From Stenotrophomonas nematodicola (GTDB taxonomy: Bacteria > Pseudomonadota > Gammaproteobacteria > Xanthomonadales > Xanthomonadaceae): a stretch of 64,000 nt of DNA. The notes beneath the pieces are model-generated. The model worked only from the letters and a program-made list of their open reading frames with translations. It was not told the origin of the DNA and made no database searches. The stretch is from NCBI RefSeq assembly GCF_009467805.1, contig NZ_WIAY01000007.1, forward strand, positions 154,845 through 218,844, in the 5' to 3' direction. The position numbers were made by a program, and so were the translations under genes. How positions within the stretch are numbered: the first letter of the stretch is position 1; every line of letters starts with the position of its first letter. Shown one piece after another: positions 1 through 11,200 of the stretch.

Positions 1-36
1 GATCCAGGCCAGCAGATTGATGGGGGAGGGGAGCAT
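1..36 (-). CDS. Possible 5' end of 3-hydroxyanthranilate 3,4-dioxygenase (partial)
   Basis: Reading leftward from an ATG at 36 gives MLPSPINLLAWI before the window edge. This resembles the N-terminus of bacterial 3-hydroxyanthranilate 3,4-dioxygenases (kynurenine pathway), which as I recall begin with a similar M-L-x-P-I-N-x-x-x-W-I stretch. Only twelve codons are visible and no catalytic residue is included, so the identification is weak. It lies just beyond the carbonic anhydrase stop codon on the same strand. Confidence 0.3.
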   Translation of the reverse strand, partial: MLPSPINLLAWI

Positions 37-61
37 GGTGGCGGTTCCGTAAGAGCGGCGG

Positions 62-724
62 TCAGTCGCGGCGGCCGTGGCGCGGGACGTAGGACAAGGC
101 CTTTTCGTAGGCTGCCTGCAGCTCGTCGGGGGCGCCGACGTCAATGCCCATCTCGCGCACTCGGCCGTCCTTCAGGCTGTAAACCCAGCCGTGCACCATC
201 AGCTTCTGGCCGCGGGCCCAGGCATCCTGCACGATCGTGGAACGGCAGGCGTTGACCACCTGTTCGATCACGTTCAGCTCGCACAGCCGTGCGTGCTTCA
301 GGTCCGGCTCGTCGATGGCATCCATGATCGCGGCATGCTTCTGCGCGACATCGCCGACGTGCCGCAGCCAGTTGTCGGCCAGGCCGACGCGGGTGTTGTT
401 GAGGCTGGCGTGCACGCCGCCGCAGCCGTAGTGGCCGACGATCAGGATGTGCTTGACCTTGAGCTGGTCCACCGCGTACTGGATGACGCTCAGGCAGTTG
501 AGGTCGGTGTGTACCACGACGTTGGCGACGTTGCGGTGCACGAACACTTCACCCGGGGCCATCCCGATGATCTGGTTGGCCGGCACGCGCGAATCGGAGC
601 AGCCGATCCACAGGTATTCGGGGTGCTGCTGCTTGGCGAGCTGGTGGAAGAACTCGGGATCTTCCCTCTCGATGCGGTCGGCCCATTCGCGGTTGTTCTG
701 CAGCAGTTTGTGGATGTCTTTCAT
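62..724 (-). CDS. can: Beta-class carbonic anhydrase
   Basis: A 220-residue zinc enzyme that interconverts CO2 and bicarbonate in the cytoplasm, supplying bicarbonate for carboxylations. The zinc and dyad motif CSDSR is at residues 42-46 and the second zinc motif HYGC at 98-101. The start MKDIHKLL, the HRNVAN segment and the CLSVIQYAV segment closely follow E. coli Can (YadF), and the length matches. I chose the ATG at 724 because the protein then begins like Can; the frame stays open upstream, but that extension runs into the neighbouring gene and has no family similarity. Not obviously linked to the NRPS cluster. Confidence 0.95.
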   Translation of the reverse strand: MKDIHKLLQNNREWADRIEREDPEFFHQLAKQQHPEYLWIGCSDSRVPANQIIGMAPGEVFVHRNVANVVVHTDLNCLSVIQYAVDQLKVKHILIVGHYGCGGVHASLNNTRVGLADNWLRHVGDVAQKHAAIMDAIDEPDLKHARLCELNVIEQVVNACRSTIVQDAWARGQKLMVHGWVYSLKDGRVREMGIDVGAPDELQAAYEKALSYVPRHGRRD

Positions 725-798
725 GGTGCGGAGTCCCTGACGTCGGGTGGGGGCAAGGCGCGGCCGGGGTGGTCGCGTCGTCGCGGGAAACGGGAAGG

Positions 799-1437
799 TC
801 AGTTGGCGGTGGTACGTTCGTCGCGGCGCCAGCGCATCCACTGCGCCAGCTCCTGCGACGCGGGGGCCGGAAGCGCCGACAGCGCGTCGATCACGCTGCA
901 CTGGTTGGCCTCGGGATGGTTCTGGCTGAGTTTGAGTTTGATCTGCACCTGGTCGGAACGGAAGCGGAACCCGACGATGCCCGCCAGCATCCGACGCTGA
1001 CGCGGGTCGATCGGCTGCAGGTCCCAGTCGCCGCCCACGCCGGCTTCATGGCGCGCGCTGAGGCCGTCGAGCATGGCGATCAGTGCGTCCGGGTCGTCCA
1101 CCGGCTCGAGCACGCCGCGCAGTTCGGCGGCCGCGTAGTTCCAGGTGGGGACGCGGGCCTGGGCCTCCTTGTCGGGGTACCAGCCCGGCGACACATAGGC
1201 GTGCGGGCCATGCACCAGCAGCAGCGCGGGCCCGGCGTGGCCGGCCTGCGGGTTGGGCCGGGCCCAATGGCCCTCGATCAGGATGTCCTCGCCGTCGCGC
1301 CGGTACAGTACCGGCAGCCGCGTGGCCTGGGGCAGGCCATCGGCGCCGGTGGTCAGCAGGGTCACGAACGCGTCGCGCGCCAGCAGCCGGTCCAGCCAGA
1401 TCAGGTCGGTCTCAGCGAAGGCGGACGGGATGAACAT
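799..1437 (-). CDS. PaiB-type FMN-binding negative transcriptional regulator family protein
   Basis: A 212-residue protein that begins MFIPSAF, with the family-typical stretch HAYVSPGWYPDK followed by VPTWNY in the middle and a late KLSQNHP segment. These are hallmarks of the PaiB/FMN-binding split-barrel family. Bacillus PaiB was first described as a repressor of sporulation and protease genes; in proteobacteria the family is mostly annotated as an FMN-binding protein of unknown role. It lies between can and a small hypothetical gene on the same strand. Family membership is confident, but actual regulatory function is not shown by the sequence. Confidence 0.85.
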   Translation of the reverse strand: MFIPSAFAETDLIWLDRLLARDAFVTLLTTGADGLPQATRLPVLYRRDGEDILIEGHWARPNPQAGHAGPALLLVHGPHAYVSPGWYPDKEAQARVPTWNYAAAELRGVLEPVDDPDALIAMLDGLSARHEAGVGGDWDLQPIDPRQRRMLAGIVGFRFRSDQVQIKLKLSQNHPEANQCSVIDALSALPAPASQELAQWMRWRRDERTTAN

Positions 1438-1443
1438 GGTGGG

Positions 1444-1758
1444 TCAGGCGCGGGCGCCGAGGCTCTGCACCATCCGGCCGTGCAGGTCGGCGTCGCTGGC
1501 GGCCTGCGGCGGCGCCACCTCGTGCAGCGAGAAGCCGCGGATCAGTGCGTCCTCCTCGTCCAGGCCGTCGTAGGCGACGAACTCGGCGTCGAACAGCTGC
1601 GCGCGCGCAGTGTCCTCGCTGTCGTAGCTCAGGGTGTTGCCGTCGCTGTCCAGCACCTCGGCGGTGCCGGCTGGCCGGATGCGCAGGCGGGCCCAGATCA
1701 GCGTGTTGCCGAGGCTGGCAAGAAACCACTCGTCGCGGTGGGAGGTGTCGTCGTTCAT
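1444..1758 (-). CDS. Conserved hypothetical protein, 104 aa
   Basis: A small acidic, soluble protein with no recognised catalytic motif. It has the look of a Xanthomonadaceae-type conserved hypothetical (WFLASLGN, then a segment rich in D and E around DGLDEEDALIRGF), but I cannot name a domain. The start at 1758 overlaps the stop codon of the upstream membrane-protein gene by four bases (ATGA arrangement), so the two are probably translated together. Six bases separate its stop from the PaiB-like gene. Function unknown. Confidence 0.7.
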   Translation of the reverse strand: MNDDTSHRDEWFLASLGNTLIWARLRIRPAGTAEVLDSDGNTLSYDSEDTARAQLFDAEFVAYDGLDEEDALIRGFSLHEVAPPQAASDADLHGRMVQSLGARA

Positions 1759-2060
1759 GTCGTTACCATCGAAAGCAGCCAGAGCAGGGCGGCCATGCCC
1801 AGCCCGGCCAACAGGGTCAGCAGGGAAACCCATGCCGGGGCGGCCAGCCCCGACAACGAGCGGTCCGTGCTGAGCCGGTAGTCGCGGCCCAGCAGCCAGC
1901 GCAGCGCATCCGGGCGCAGGAAGGCACCGCTGCCGAAGCGTTCGGCGAGCGCCGGGTGGCGGTCGCGGATGTGCACCAGGGTCAGCGGCCAGAAGATCAC
2001 GAAGGCACTGAACCCGGCGATCGCCACGCCGACGAAACACAGCGCGAAGAACAGGGTCAT
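1755..2060 (-). CDS. Small membrane protein, two predicted transmembrane helices
   Basis: A 101-residue protein with a strongly hydrophobic N-terminal helix (about residues 2-28, LFFALCFVGVAIAGFSAF and onward) and a second hydrophobic helix near the C-terminus (about 74-97). The middle is charged, with H, R and D. There is no cleavable signal peptide or known motif. It is translationally coupled to the following small hypothetical gene and follows asnS by 24 bp, so all may share the asnS transcript. Function unknown. Confidence 0.65.
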   Translation of the reverse strand: MTLFFALCFVGVAIAGFSAFVIFWPLTLVHIRDRHPALAERFGSGAFLRPDALRWLLGRDYRLSTDRSLSGLAAPAWVSLLTLLAGLGMAALLWLLSMVTT

Positions 2061-2084
2061 GGGCTCGGTGCCTCCGTGGTGGGA

Positions 2085-3479
<1,395 letters not shown>

Positions 3480-3577
3480 GACTTGAATCCTCTGTTGATC
3501 GACTCGATCTGTGAACGGGAGAGTTTACCGGCTGCAGTGTTCCGCTTGCGAGGCATTTCTGCGGTACCGGTGTCCTC

Positions 3578-3583
3578 TATAAT
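3578..3583 (+). promoter_or_regulatory. Possible -10 element for the iscA-like gene
   Basis: A perfect TATAAT lies 28 bases upstream of the iscA-like start in the asnS/iscA divergent region. No good -35 is seen at 16-18 bp spacing; the nearest TTGCGA is 26 bp away. It fits a sigma-70 promoter with a weak -35. Confidence 0.45.
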
Positions 3584-3611
3584 CGTCAAGTCCCTTCCCG
3601 GAGCACTCCAC

Positions 3612-3950
3612 ATGGCCGTCAGCCTGACCCCGATCGCCCTCCAGCGCGTCCAGCGCTTTGTCGCCGGCACGCCGGGCGCGCTCGGCCTGCGGTTCGGCGT
3701 GACCCGGACGGGCTGTTCAGGTTGGGGCCACATCACCGACCTTGCCCGTGATGAGCGGGAGGGCGACAGCGTCTTCCAGCAGGAGGGGGTCCGGATCTAC
3801 GTGGACGCCCAGAGCCTGCCGCTGGTGGACGGCACGGTGATCGATTACGGCAAGCAGGGATTGAGCGAAACCTTCACGTTCAGGAACCCGAATGCAGCGG
3901 CCGAATGCGGTTGCGGAGAGAGTTTCACCACCGACGACGCACATCGCTGA
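3612..3950 (+). CDS. iscA: IscA/ErpA-type iron-sulfur cluster carrier
   Basis: A 112-residue HesB-like A-type carrier that accepts and passes Fe-S clusters to apo-proteins. The three conserved cysteines are present: Cys35 (TRTGCSGWG) and the C-terminal CGC, Cys99 and Cys101 (AAECGCGESF). The 63-residue spacing is typical. The ATG at 3612 is preceded by GGAG about nine bases upstream. It is the last housekeeping gene before the biosynthetic cluster. No isc or suf genes are adjacent, so it is a solitary paralog; whether it is IscA or ErpA cannot be settled from sequence alone. Confidence 0.9.
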   Translation: MAVSLTPIALQRVQRFVAGTPGALGLRFGVTRTGCSGWGHITDLARDEREGDSVFQQEGVRIYVDAQSLPLVDGTVIDYGKQGLSETFTFRNPNAAAECGCGESFTTDDAHR

Positions 3951-3989
3951 GCATCCGCGTGCGCCGCTCTGTCGTGGCCCGTGTTTGCC

Positions 3990-4018
3990 TTGACATTGCC
4001 ATCACATATCGATAAAAC
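3990..4018 (+). promoter_or_regulatory. Candidate promoter of the NRPS/PKS cluster
   Basis: A perfect -35 hexamer TTGACA (3990-3995) is followed 17 bp later by TAAAAC (4013-4018) within an AT-rich island (ATATCGATAAAACC) that stands out in otherwise GC-rich DNA. It sits about 190 bp upstream of the thioesterase start, leaving a leader of about 190 bases with no gene. I saw no convincing Fur box nearby. This is the most promoter-like stretch in the 3951-4210 gap. Confidence 0.4.
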
Positions 4019-4210
4019 CCTACTGGATTGAAGAAAGGTGTTGATCGCGAATTGTCGATCTACATTGCCTTTCGGTATCTTTCGCGCGGCAGGGGAATTG
4101 CCGTGTGCAGTACCGCTGTCCGGGCTCGCACGACGCGCCGCGAACAGCGCAGCTTCAATGGAGTTGTATGGCTGCCGGACGCGTCCCGTCCGGGTCGTTG
4201 AGGGGGAAGG

Positions 4211-5011
4211 ATGCACAAGGTCGAGCAGGGAAGTGCGCGTTCTGTCATTGCGCTTGCGCGCAACGACGACGCCCGCGTGAGATTGTTCTGTTTTCCATTC
4301 GCCGGTGGCGGTGCGTCGGTGTTCCGCAAGTGGACGCCGCATGTGTCCCGGGACGTGCAGATGATGGCCATCCAGATGCCGGGGCGCGAGTCCAGGCTGT
4401 CTGAAGACCTGCACGTGGACATGCCCGTTGCGGTCGCGGCGATCGTCGATGATCTGCTGCCGTGGCTGGACCGTCCCTTCGCCTTCCTTGGCCACAGCCT
4501 GGGGTCGCTGATGTCGTTCTGTGTGGCCCGCGAACTCCGTGAGCGTGGCGCACCGATGCCGCTGCATATGTTCCTCTCCGCCCGCCGTGCGCCGCATCTC
4601 GCCGGCCCGCGCCGCGCCCTGCACGGGTTGCCGCGCGACGAGCTGCTGCGTGAACTGCGCAGCCTGGAGGGAACGCCGTCGGCCGTGCTCGAACATGAGG
4701 AACTGCTGGAACTGCTGCTGCCCATTCTGCGCGCGGATTTCCAGCTCAACGAGCGCTACGTCCACGCCGACGCGGCACCGCTGCCGTGCACGGCGACGGT
4801 AATGGGCGGACTCTCGGACCACGCCGCAGACCGCGCGCAGCTTGCGCAATGGGCACAGCATTTTGCCGGCCCCACCGAGCTGGACATGTTCCCCGGTGGG
4901 CACTTCTACGTCGACCAGATGCTGCCGGTATTGGGGGCGCGCATCGGCCAACGGCTGTTGTCGTCGGTGGGACGTGGAACGGTGGTGGAAACAGCCTGCG
5001 CAGCGGGCTGA
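4211..5011 (+). CDS. Type II thioesterase of the NRPS/PKS cluster
   Basis: A 266-residue alpha/beta hydrolase of the external editing thioesterase type (GrsT/SrfAD/RifR family), which removes wrong acyl groups from stalled carrier domains. It starts with the family signature RLFCFPFAGGGAS, has the nucleophile elbow GHSLGS with Ser96, an LSDH aspartate region and the catalytic His231 in FPGGHF. The ATG at 4211 directly follows a purine-rich GGGGGAAGG ribosome-binding site. It is the first gene of the cluster; 206 bp without a gene separate it from NRPS1. Confidence 0.93.
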   Translation: MHKVEQGSARSVIALARNDDARVRLFCFPFAGGGASVFRKWTPHVSRDVQMMAIQMPGRESRLSEDLHVDMPVAVAAIVDDLLPWLDRPFAFLGHSLGSLMSFCVARELRERGAPMPLHMFLSARRAPHLAGPRRALHGLPRDELLRELRSLEGTPSAVLEHEELLELLLPILRADFQLNERYVHADAAPLPCTATVMGGLSDHAADRAQLAQWAQHFAGPTELDMFPGGHFYVDQMLPVLGARIGQRLLSSVGRGTVVETACAAG

Positions 5012-5198
5012 GCAACAGGCGCGCCGTGGGGTGCGTATCCGTATCGCAACAGTGGGGGAGCGCTTCGATGCCATGACAGGCACCGACGGGGAAGGGCGCC
5101 CCACGCAATCGACCGGACGCACCGCATGGGTGATCCGGGTCGTCGAAACAGGCAACACCACGATCGGCAGCAAGCGGTTCTCAATGCATCAGGACGAT

Positions 5199-5205
5199 GA
5201 GGAGG
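5199..5205 (+). promoter_or_regulatory. Ribosome-binding site deciding the NRPS1 start
   Basis: GAGGAGG lies 12 bases before the ATG at 5218 and supports that start. The ATG at 5197 would overlap this site and has only a poorly placed AGGA two bases upstream. Confidence 0.55.
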
Positions 5206-5217
5206 CGGTACGCGGTC

Positions 5218-8200
5218 ATGCAGGGCGCCAACGGAAGGGATTTCAAGCCGGCCAAGGCCGAGCCGACGCAGCGTTTCGCCAGTCTTGTCGATCTGGGACG
5301 GCATCGTGCCGCCGAGAACGGCGGGCAGACGGCATTCGTGTTTCTCAAGGACGGCCACCAGCCGCAGGCGAGCTGGACGTACGCGCAGCTGGATGAGCGC
5401 GCCCGCGCGATCGCGGCGTGGCTGCAGGCGCGCGGCGGACGCGGCGAGCGGGTGATCCTGCTCTACAGTTCGGGTCTGGATTTCATTGCCGGCTTCATGG
5501 GGTGCCTGTATGCGGGCGCCCTTGCGGTACCGGTGTATACCCCGCAGGCACGGGATGAACACTGGCAGCGGCTGGAGCAGTTGAGCGACGACGCCGATGC
5601 GGGATTCGTGCTGACCACCGCAGACATGCACCGCGCGTTGCACGACCGCCTGGCGGCCTCGCCGCGGTTGGGTACGGTGCCCTGCTGCCTGACCGACACG
5701 CTGGATCTTGACCATGCGGCCGCCTGGGTGGATCCCGGCGCCCGCGCGAGCGACCTGGCCTTCCTGCAGTACACGTCAGGGTCCACGGGCGCGCCGAAGG
5801 GCGTGATGGTGTCCCACGGCAATCTGCTGCACAACCAGATGCTGATGCAGGCCGCGTTCGACCACGATGCCGACAGCGTATTCGTGTCGTGGTTGCCGCT
5901 GTTCCATGACATGGGCCTGATCGGCAACGTGCTGCACACGCTCTACCTTGGAGCGCGCTGTTACCTGATGACGCCGGTCGCCTTCCTGCAGCAGCCGGCG
6001 CGGTGGCTGCAGGCCATTTCGGACTATCGCGGTACATCCAGCTTCGCACCGGACTTTGCGTTTGCGTTGTGCGCCGAGCGCGTTACCGACGCACAGAAGG
6101 CGACGCTGGACCTGTCCAGCTGGACCTTCGCCCTGAACGGCGCCGAGCCTGTGCGTGCGGCCACGCTGGAGCGGTTCAACGCGGCGTTCGCCTCCTGCGG
6201 TTTCGACCCGCAGGCGCACTACCCGGGGTACGGCCTGGCCGAAGCCACGCTGTTCGTCTGTGGCCGGGGGCGCGGGCGGGGCGCGGACATGCGTCGCTTC
6301 GACCGGCAGGCGCTGGAGCAGGGGCAGGCGCGCCTGGACGAGGGCGGCGGGGCGCTGGTGGGATGCGGACGCGCCTGGTTCGACCTGGCGGTGGAGGTGG
6401 TCGATCCGGTCACCGGCCGCAGGTGCGACGAGGGGCAGGTGGGGGAAATCTGGGTGCGCGGCCCGAGCGTGGCGCACGGCTATTGGCGACGGCCGGATGC
6501 CACCGCGGAAACGTTCGCGGCCCGCCTGCCGGACGTGGACGCCGACCACCTGCGCACGGGCGACCTCGGCTTCGTGAGCGACGGCGGGGTGTTCATCAAC
6601 GGACGCCTGAAGGAACTGATCATCGTCCGCGGCCGCAACCTCTATCCGCAGGATGTCGAGGCGGCGGTGCAGCGGTCGTGGAAGGGATTCCGCAGTGGCG
6701 GCGGTGCCGCGTTCGCGATCGAACAGGACGGCGAAGAGCGGCTGGTGGTGGTGCAGGAAGTGGACCGCTCCGCACTGCGCAACCTGCAGGTGGCCGATGC
6801 CGTGGCGCTGGCCCGCGAAGCGGTGGCGCTGGCGTGCGACGCGCGCCTGCACGACCTGGTCCTGATTGGGCCAGCACATCTTCCCAAGACATCGAGCGGC
6901 AAGATCCAGCGCGGACGGATCCGGCAGCACTACCTGCTGGACAGCATCAATGGTCGCGTCGACGGCACACGCCGCCGTCCGCGTGCCAGCGCCGCCGCCG
7001 GCAACGTGGAGACGCCCCTGCAGCGGTTGCAGGCGATGGTCGCGCCCGCGCTGGCGATATCCGCCGACGAGGTCGCGCGCGACCGCCCGCTGCTTGCCCT
7101 GGGGCTGGATTCGCTGGCGCTGGTGGACCTTGCCGGCCGCGTGGAAGCGGCGTTCAGCACCAACGGGGTGCTGCAACGGCTGTTCGATGGCGCGTCGCTG
7201 GACGAACTGGCTGCCTCGCTGGAGGCGCGCCCCGACGCGTCGCCTGCATCCGCCCCCGCACCTGCGCCGGCCCTGTCGTCCGCAGCGGTGGGCGATCGCC
7301 ACCCGATGTCGGCCAACCAGGCCGCACTGTGGTACCTGTACCGCCTGCAGCCGGAGAGCGCGGCCTATAACGTGGCCCTGCCGATTGCCTGCACGCATCC
7401 GCTGGATCGTGAACGCCTGGGATCGGCGGTGGCCGCGCTGCTGGCGCGTCACCCGGTGCTGGGTTGCCGCTACGAAGACGGCCCGGCGGGGCCCGAGCAG
7501 ATCGTGCAGGCGCCCGACGCCGCCGCGCTGCAGCCGATGCGCGCCGCGCACGGGGTCACCGCCGCCGAGCGTCCGGCCCTCCTGCAGCGCCTGGCCGCGC
7601 GCCCCTTCCGGTTGGATGTCGAGCCTCCGTTCCGGGTAGAACACCTGCGCGAGGCCGACGGCGATGTACTGATGCTGGTCGCGCACCACATCTGTGTCGA
7701 TCTGGCCTCGATGCTGCGCCTGATCGACGAGCTGGCCGCGCTGTATGCCGGTGAAGCACTGCCGCCGTCCGCAGCGACGGGCTTCTTCCAGTATGTGGAG
7801 GACGAGGCGCGCCATCTCCGGCACGGTACCGATGTCGAGCGGGCGTACTGGCGCGACACCCTGCCAGCGCGGCCGCCGGTGCTGGACCTCCCGCGCCGTG
7901 GCCCACGGCCGCGCGTGCAGGACGTGGCGGGGGACAGCGTCCACTTCCACCTTTCCGCCGCCGAGGGCGCGGCGGTCGACGCGCTCGCCGCGCAGTGGGC
8001 GTGTACGCCCTTCAGCCTCTTCGCTGCGGCCTTCGCCTGGGTACTGCACCGCTATGCACGCCAGCCGGAGGTGCTGATCGGGGTGCCGACTCTGGGCCGC
8101 TCGACGCCCTCCGCCCGCACGTCGGTGGGCTATTTCGTGAACACGGTGGTCCTGCACTCCGCGCTCTCGGGGGACGCTGCGGAACTCGATTTCGTGACCT

Positions 8201-11200
8201 TCCACCGGGCGCTCTGGGCGCGGTTGCGGGGGGCTATCGCGCACGCGCGGCTGCCGTTCGCGCAGGTGGTGGAGGCGCTGTCGCTGGAACGCGATGCAAG
8301 CGTGCCGCCGCTGGTGCAGGTGCTGCTCAATCTGCATACCGCCAGCGGCACTCCGGGCCTCGCGGCGCTCATCCAGGGGCAGCAGGACGATGCGATAGCG
8401 CTCCACGGCTGGCAGGTGCGGCCGGTGCGCCTGTCACCGGGCACCAGCCCGCTGGATCTGTCGCTGTCGCTGGTCGAGCTGGGCGATGGTCGCTACGAAG
8501 GCCGCATCGACTTCGCCACCGCGTTGTTCGAACCCAGCGTGGCCGCCAGCCTGGCCGACAGCTTCGCCCGGGTGCTGCGCGAGGGGGTGGCGCAGCCGAC
8601 CGCACCGTTGCGACAGATCCCGCTGGCCCCCCGGGACGCACATCCGGGCTGGGGCGAGGACCGCGACTGGGGCGCCTTCCTGTCCGTGGACGCGCAGTTC
8701 CGCCGGCAGGCCGCGCAGACGCCGGACCGCATCGCGCTGCACGTCGACGGCGGCACCATGACGTATGCGACGCTGGATGCGCAGTCCGATGCGGTCGCTG
8801 CCGCGCTGCTGGCCCAGGGGGTGGGCAGTGACGATGTGGTCGCGGTGTCGATGCGGCGTTCTGCCGATCTGCTGGTGGCGCTGCTGGGGACGATGAAGGC
8901 GGGTGCCGCCTATCTGCCCCTGGACCCGGCGCTGCCTGCGGCACGCATCCAGGCCATCCTGGACACCGCCCGCCCGATGGCGGGCATCCACGACGAAGGT
9001 GCCGACGCACTGTTCCCGGGCAGTCGCAGCGTCGCCGATCTGCGTGCCGACGGCACGCACCGGCGCACCGCACCGCGCGTCCACGCGCCGGCCCAGGCCG
9101 CCTACGTCATCTATACGTCCGGTTCCACCGGACAGCCCAAAGGCGTGGTCAACACGCACGCGGCGCTGGCCAACCGGCTGCAGTGGATGCAGCGGCGCTT
9201 CGCCCTGCAGCCTGACGAGCGCGCCCTGCTGAAGACGCCGTACACGTTCGACGTGTCGGTGTGGGAGCTGTTCTGGCCGTTGATGGTCGGTGCCGGGCTC
9301 GTCATCGCCCGTCACGATGGACACCGCGATGCGGACTACCTGCATGCCCTGATGCGCTACCAGCGCGTCAGTGTGGTGCATTTCGTGCCGTCGATGCTGG
9401 CCGCCTTCGTCGATGCGCACGGGCTCGGTGCGCTGCCGTCGTTGCGGCAGATCGTATGCAGCGGCGAAGAACTGGGCATCGATGTGCTGGCCCGCTGCCG
9501 GCAGTGCTTCCCGACCACACGGGTGGCCAACCTGTATGGCCCGACCGAAGCGGCCATCGATGTGAGCTGCTGGGACTGCGATGCACAGGACGCGGGCACC
9601 CGCGTGCCGATCGGGCATCCGATCGACAACGTGCAGATGGTGGTGCTTGACGACGACCTGCAGCCGGTACCCCAAGGCGTGGCTGGCGAGCTGTACCTGG
9701 GCGGGGAGGGGCTGGCCCGTGGCTATGCCGCAGCGCCGGCGCTCACTGCCGAACGCTTCGTGCCCTCGCCGGTGCCGCGCGCGCCTGGCGAGCGGCTGTA
9801 TCGCACCGGAGATCTTGCCCGCCAGCGCCAGGACGGCGCCATCGAGTACCTCGGCCGCCTCGACTTCCAGGTCAAGCTTCGCGGCCAGCGGCTGGAACTG
9901 GGCGAGATCGATGCGCTGGCCGGCACCTGCGACGCCGTTGCCGGTGCGCTGACCGTCCTGGCGCGGCATGCCAATGGCGAGCCCTATCTGCTCTGCCACG
10001 CTGTGCGTGCCGGCGCCTTCGATGACGCCGAGCGGCTGGAGCTGCTGACTGCCCACCTGCGGGCCAGATTGCCGTCCTATGCGGTCCCGGAACGGTTCAC
10101 GCTGCTGGACGCATGGCCGTTGAACAGCAGTGGCAAGATCGACCGCGCCGCGCTGCCGACATCGGCGAACGTGGCACCGGTCGCGGCCGTCGAGGCCGCA
10201 CCGCTGACGCCGGTGGGCGCGCAGGTGCTGGCGGCCGTGCGCGAGCTGCTGGCGGTACCGGAGGCCTCGGCCGCCGACAACTTCTTCTCGCTTGGCGGCC
10301 ACTCGTTGCTGGCCACCCGCCTGTGCTCGCGCCTGCGCGAAACGGCGGGGGTGCACCTGCAGGTCGCCGACGTGCTGCTGCACCCGGTGATCGGCGACCT
10401 CGCACGGCGCGCCGACCAGCGTCAGGCCGGTGGCGATGTCGACGCCCCGCCTGCGCCGTCGGCACCGGAGGTCCTGTCGCCGGCGCAACAGCGGCTGTGG
10501 TTCGTGGACCAGCTGCACGGCCCCAGCGCGGCGTACACGATGCCGCTGAGCATCCGCCTGGCCGGCGTGCGGGCCCCTGACACCGTGCGCGGACACGTCG
10601 CCCATGTGCTCGCGCTGCATCCGGAACTGCACGCCTGCTACGTGGCCGGTACCGACGGTCCGCAGCGGCTTGTCGGCGCGCACCCGCACCCGCCGGTCGC
10701 GTTGACCGATCTGTCCGGACACATCGGGCAGGCACGCGAGGATGTGCTCGCCTCGCACCTGCAGGCATTGGCCGGGACCGTCTTCGATCTGGCGGCCGGG
10801 CCGATCTGCCGGGCCGATGTGGCCTGGCTGGGGGATGGGGAGTGCGTGCTGACGGTGCTTGCGCATCACATTGCCGCCGACGGTGGTTCGCTGGCCGTGC
10901 TGCTGCGGCAGATCGCCGCGCGGTGGAGTGGGGCGGACGCGCTGCGGGCGGGCGACCATACGGGGTACTGCCAGGCGCAGCAGGCGGCGCGCGAGGCCGA
11001 TGCCTGGCAGGCCGGCCTGCAGCGGATCGCGCAGCGCCTGCAGGGCATGCCGCCGCTGCTGGAGCTGCCCACCGACCTGCCGCGGCCGCCCGTGGCGGGC
11101 ATCCGTGGCGGAGTCGTGTCGCGCACGCTGTCGCTGCCCGAACGCCACCGTGTCGAGTCGCTTGCCGCCGCCACTGCATGCAGCCCGTTCATGCTGCTGG

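Noticed and set aside
77..1000. Plus-strand open frame across can and the PaiB-like gene
   Set aside because: Shadow of the minus-strand genes; no recognisable motif, while the opposite strand has intact carbonic anhydrase zinc motifs.
3990..4066. Fur box upstream of the thioesterase
   Set aside because: The AT-rich stretches have isolated GATAAA and GAATTG pieces but no run of three GATAAT-like hexamers or a good palindrome.
5012..5217. A small gene between the thioesterase and NRPS1
   Set aside because: The open frames here are continuations of shadow frames without a ribosome-binding site or motif; the gap looks like an untranslated spacer.
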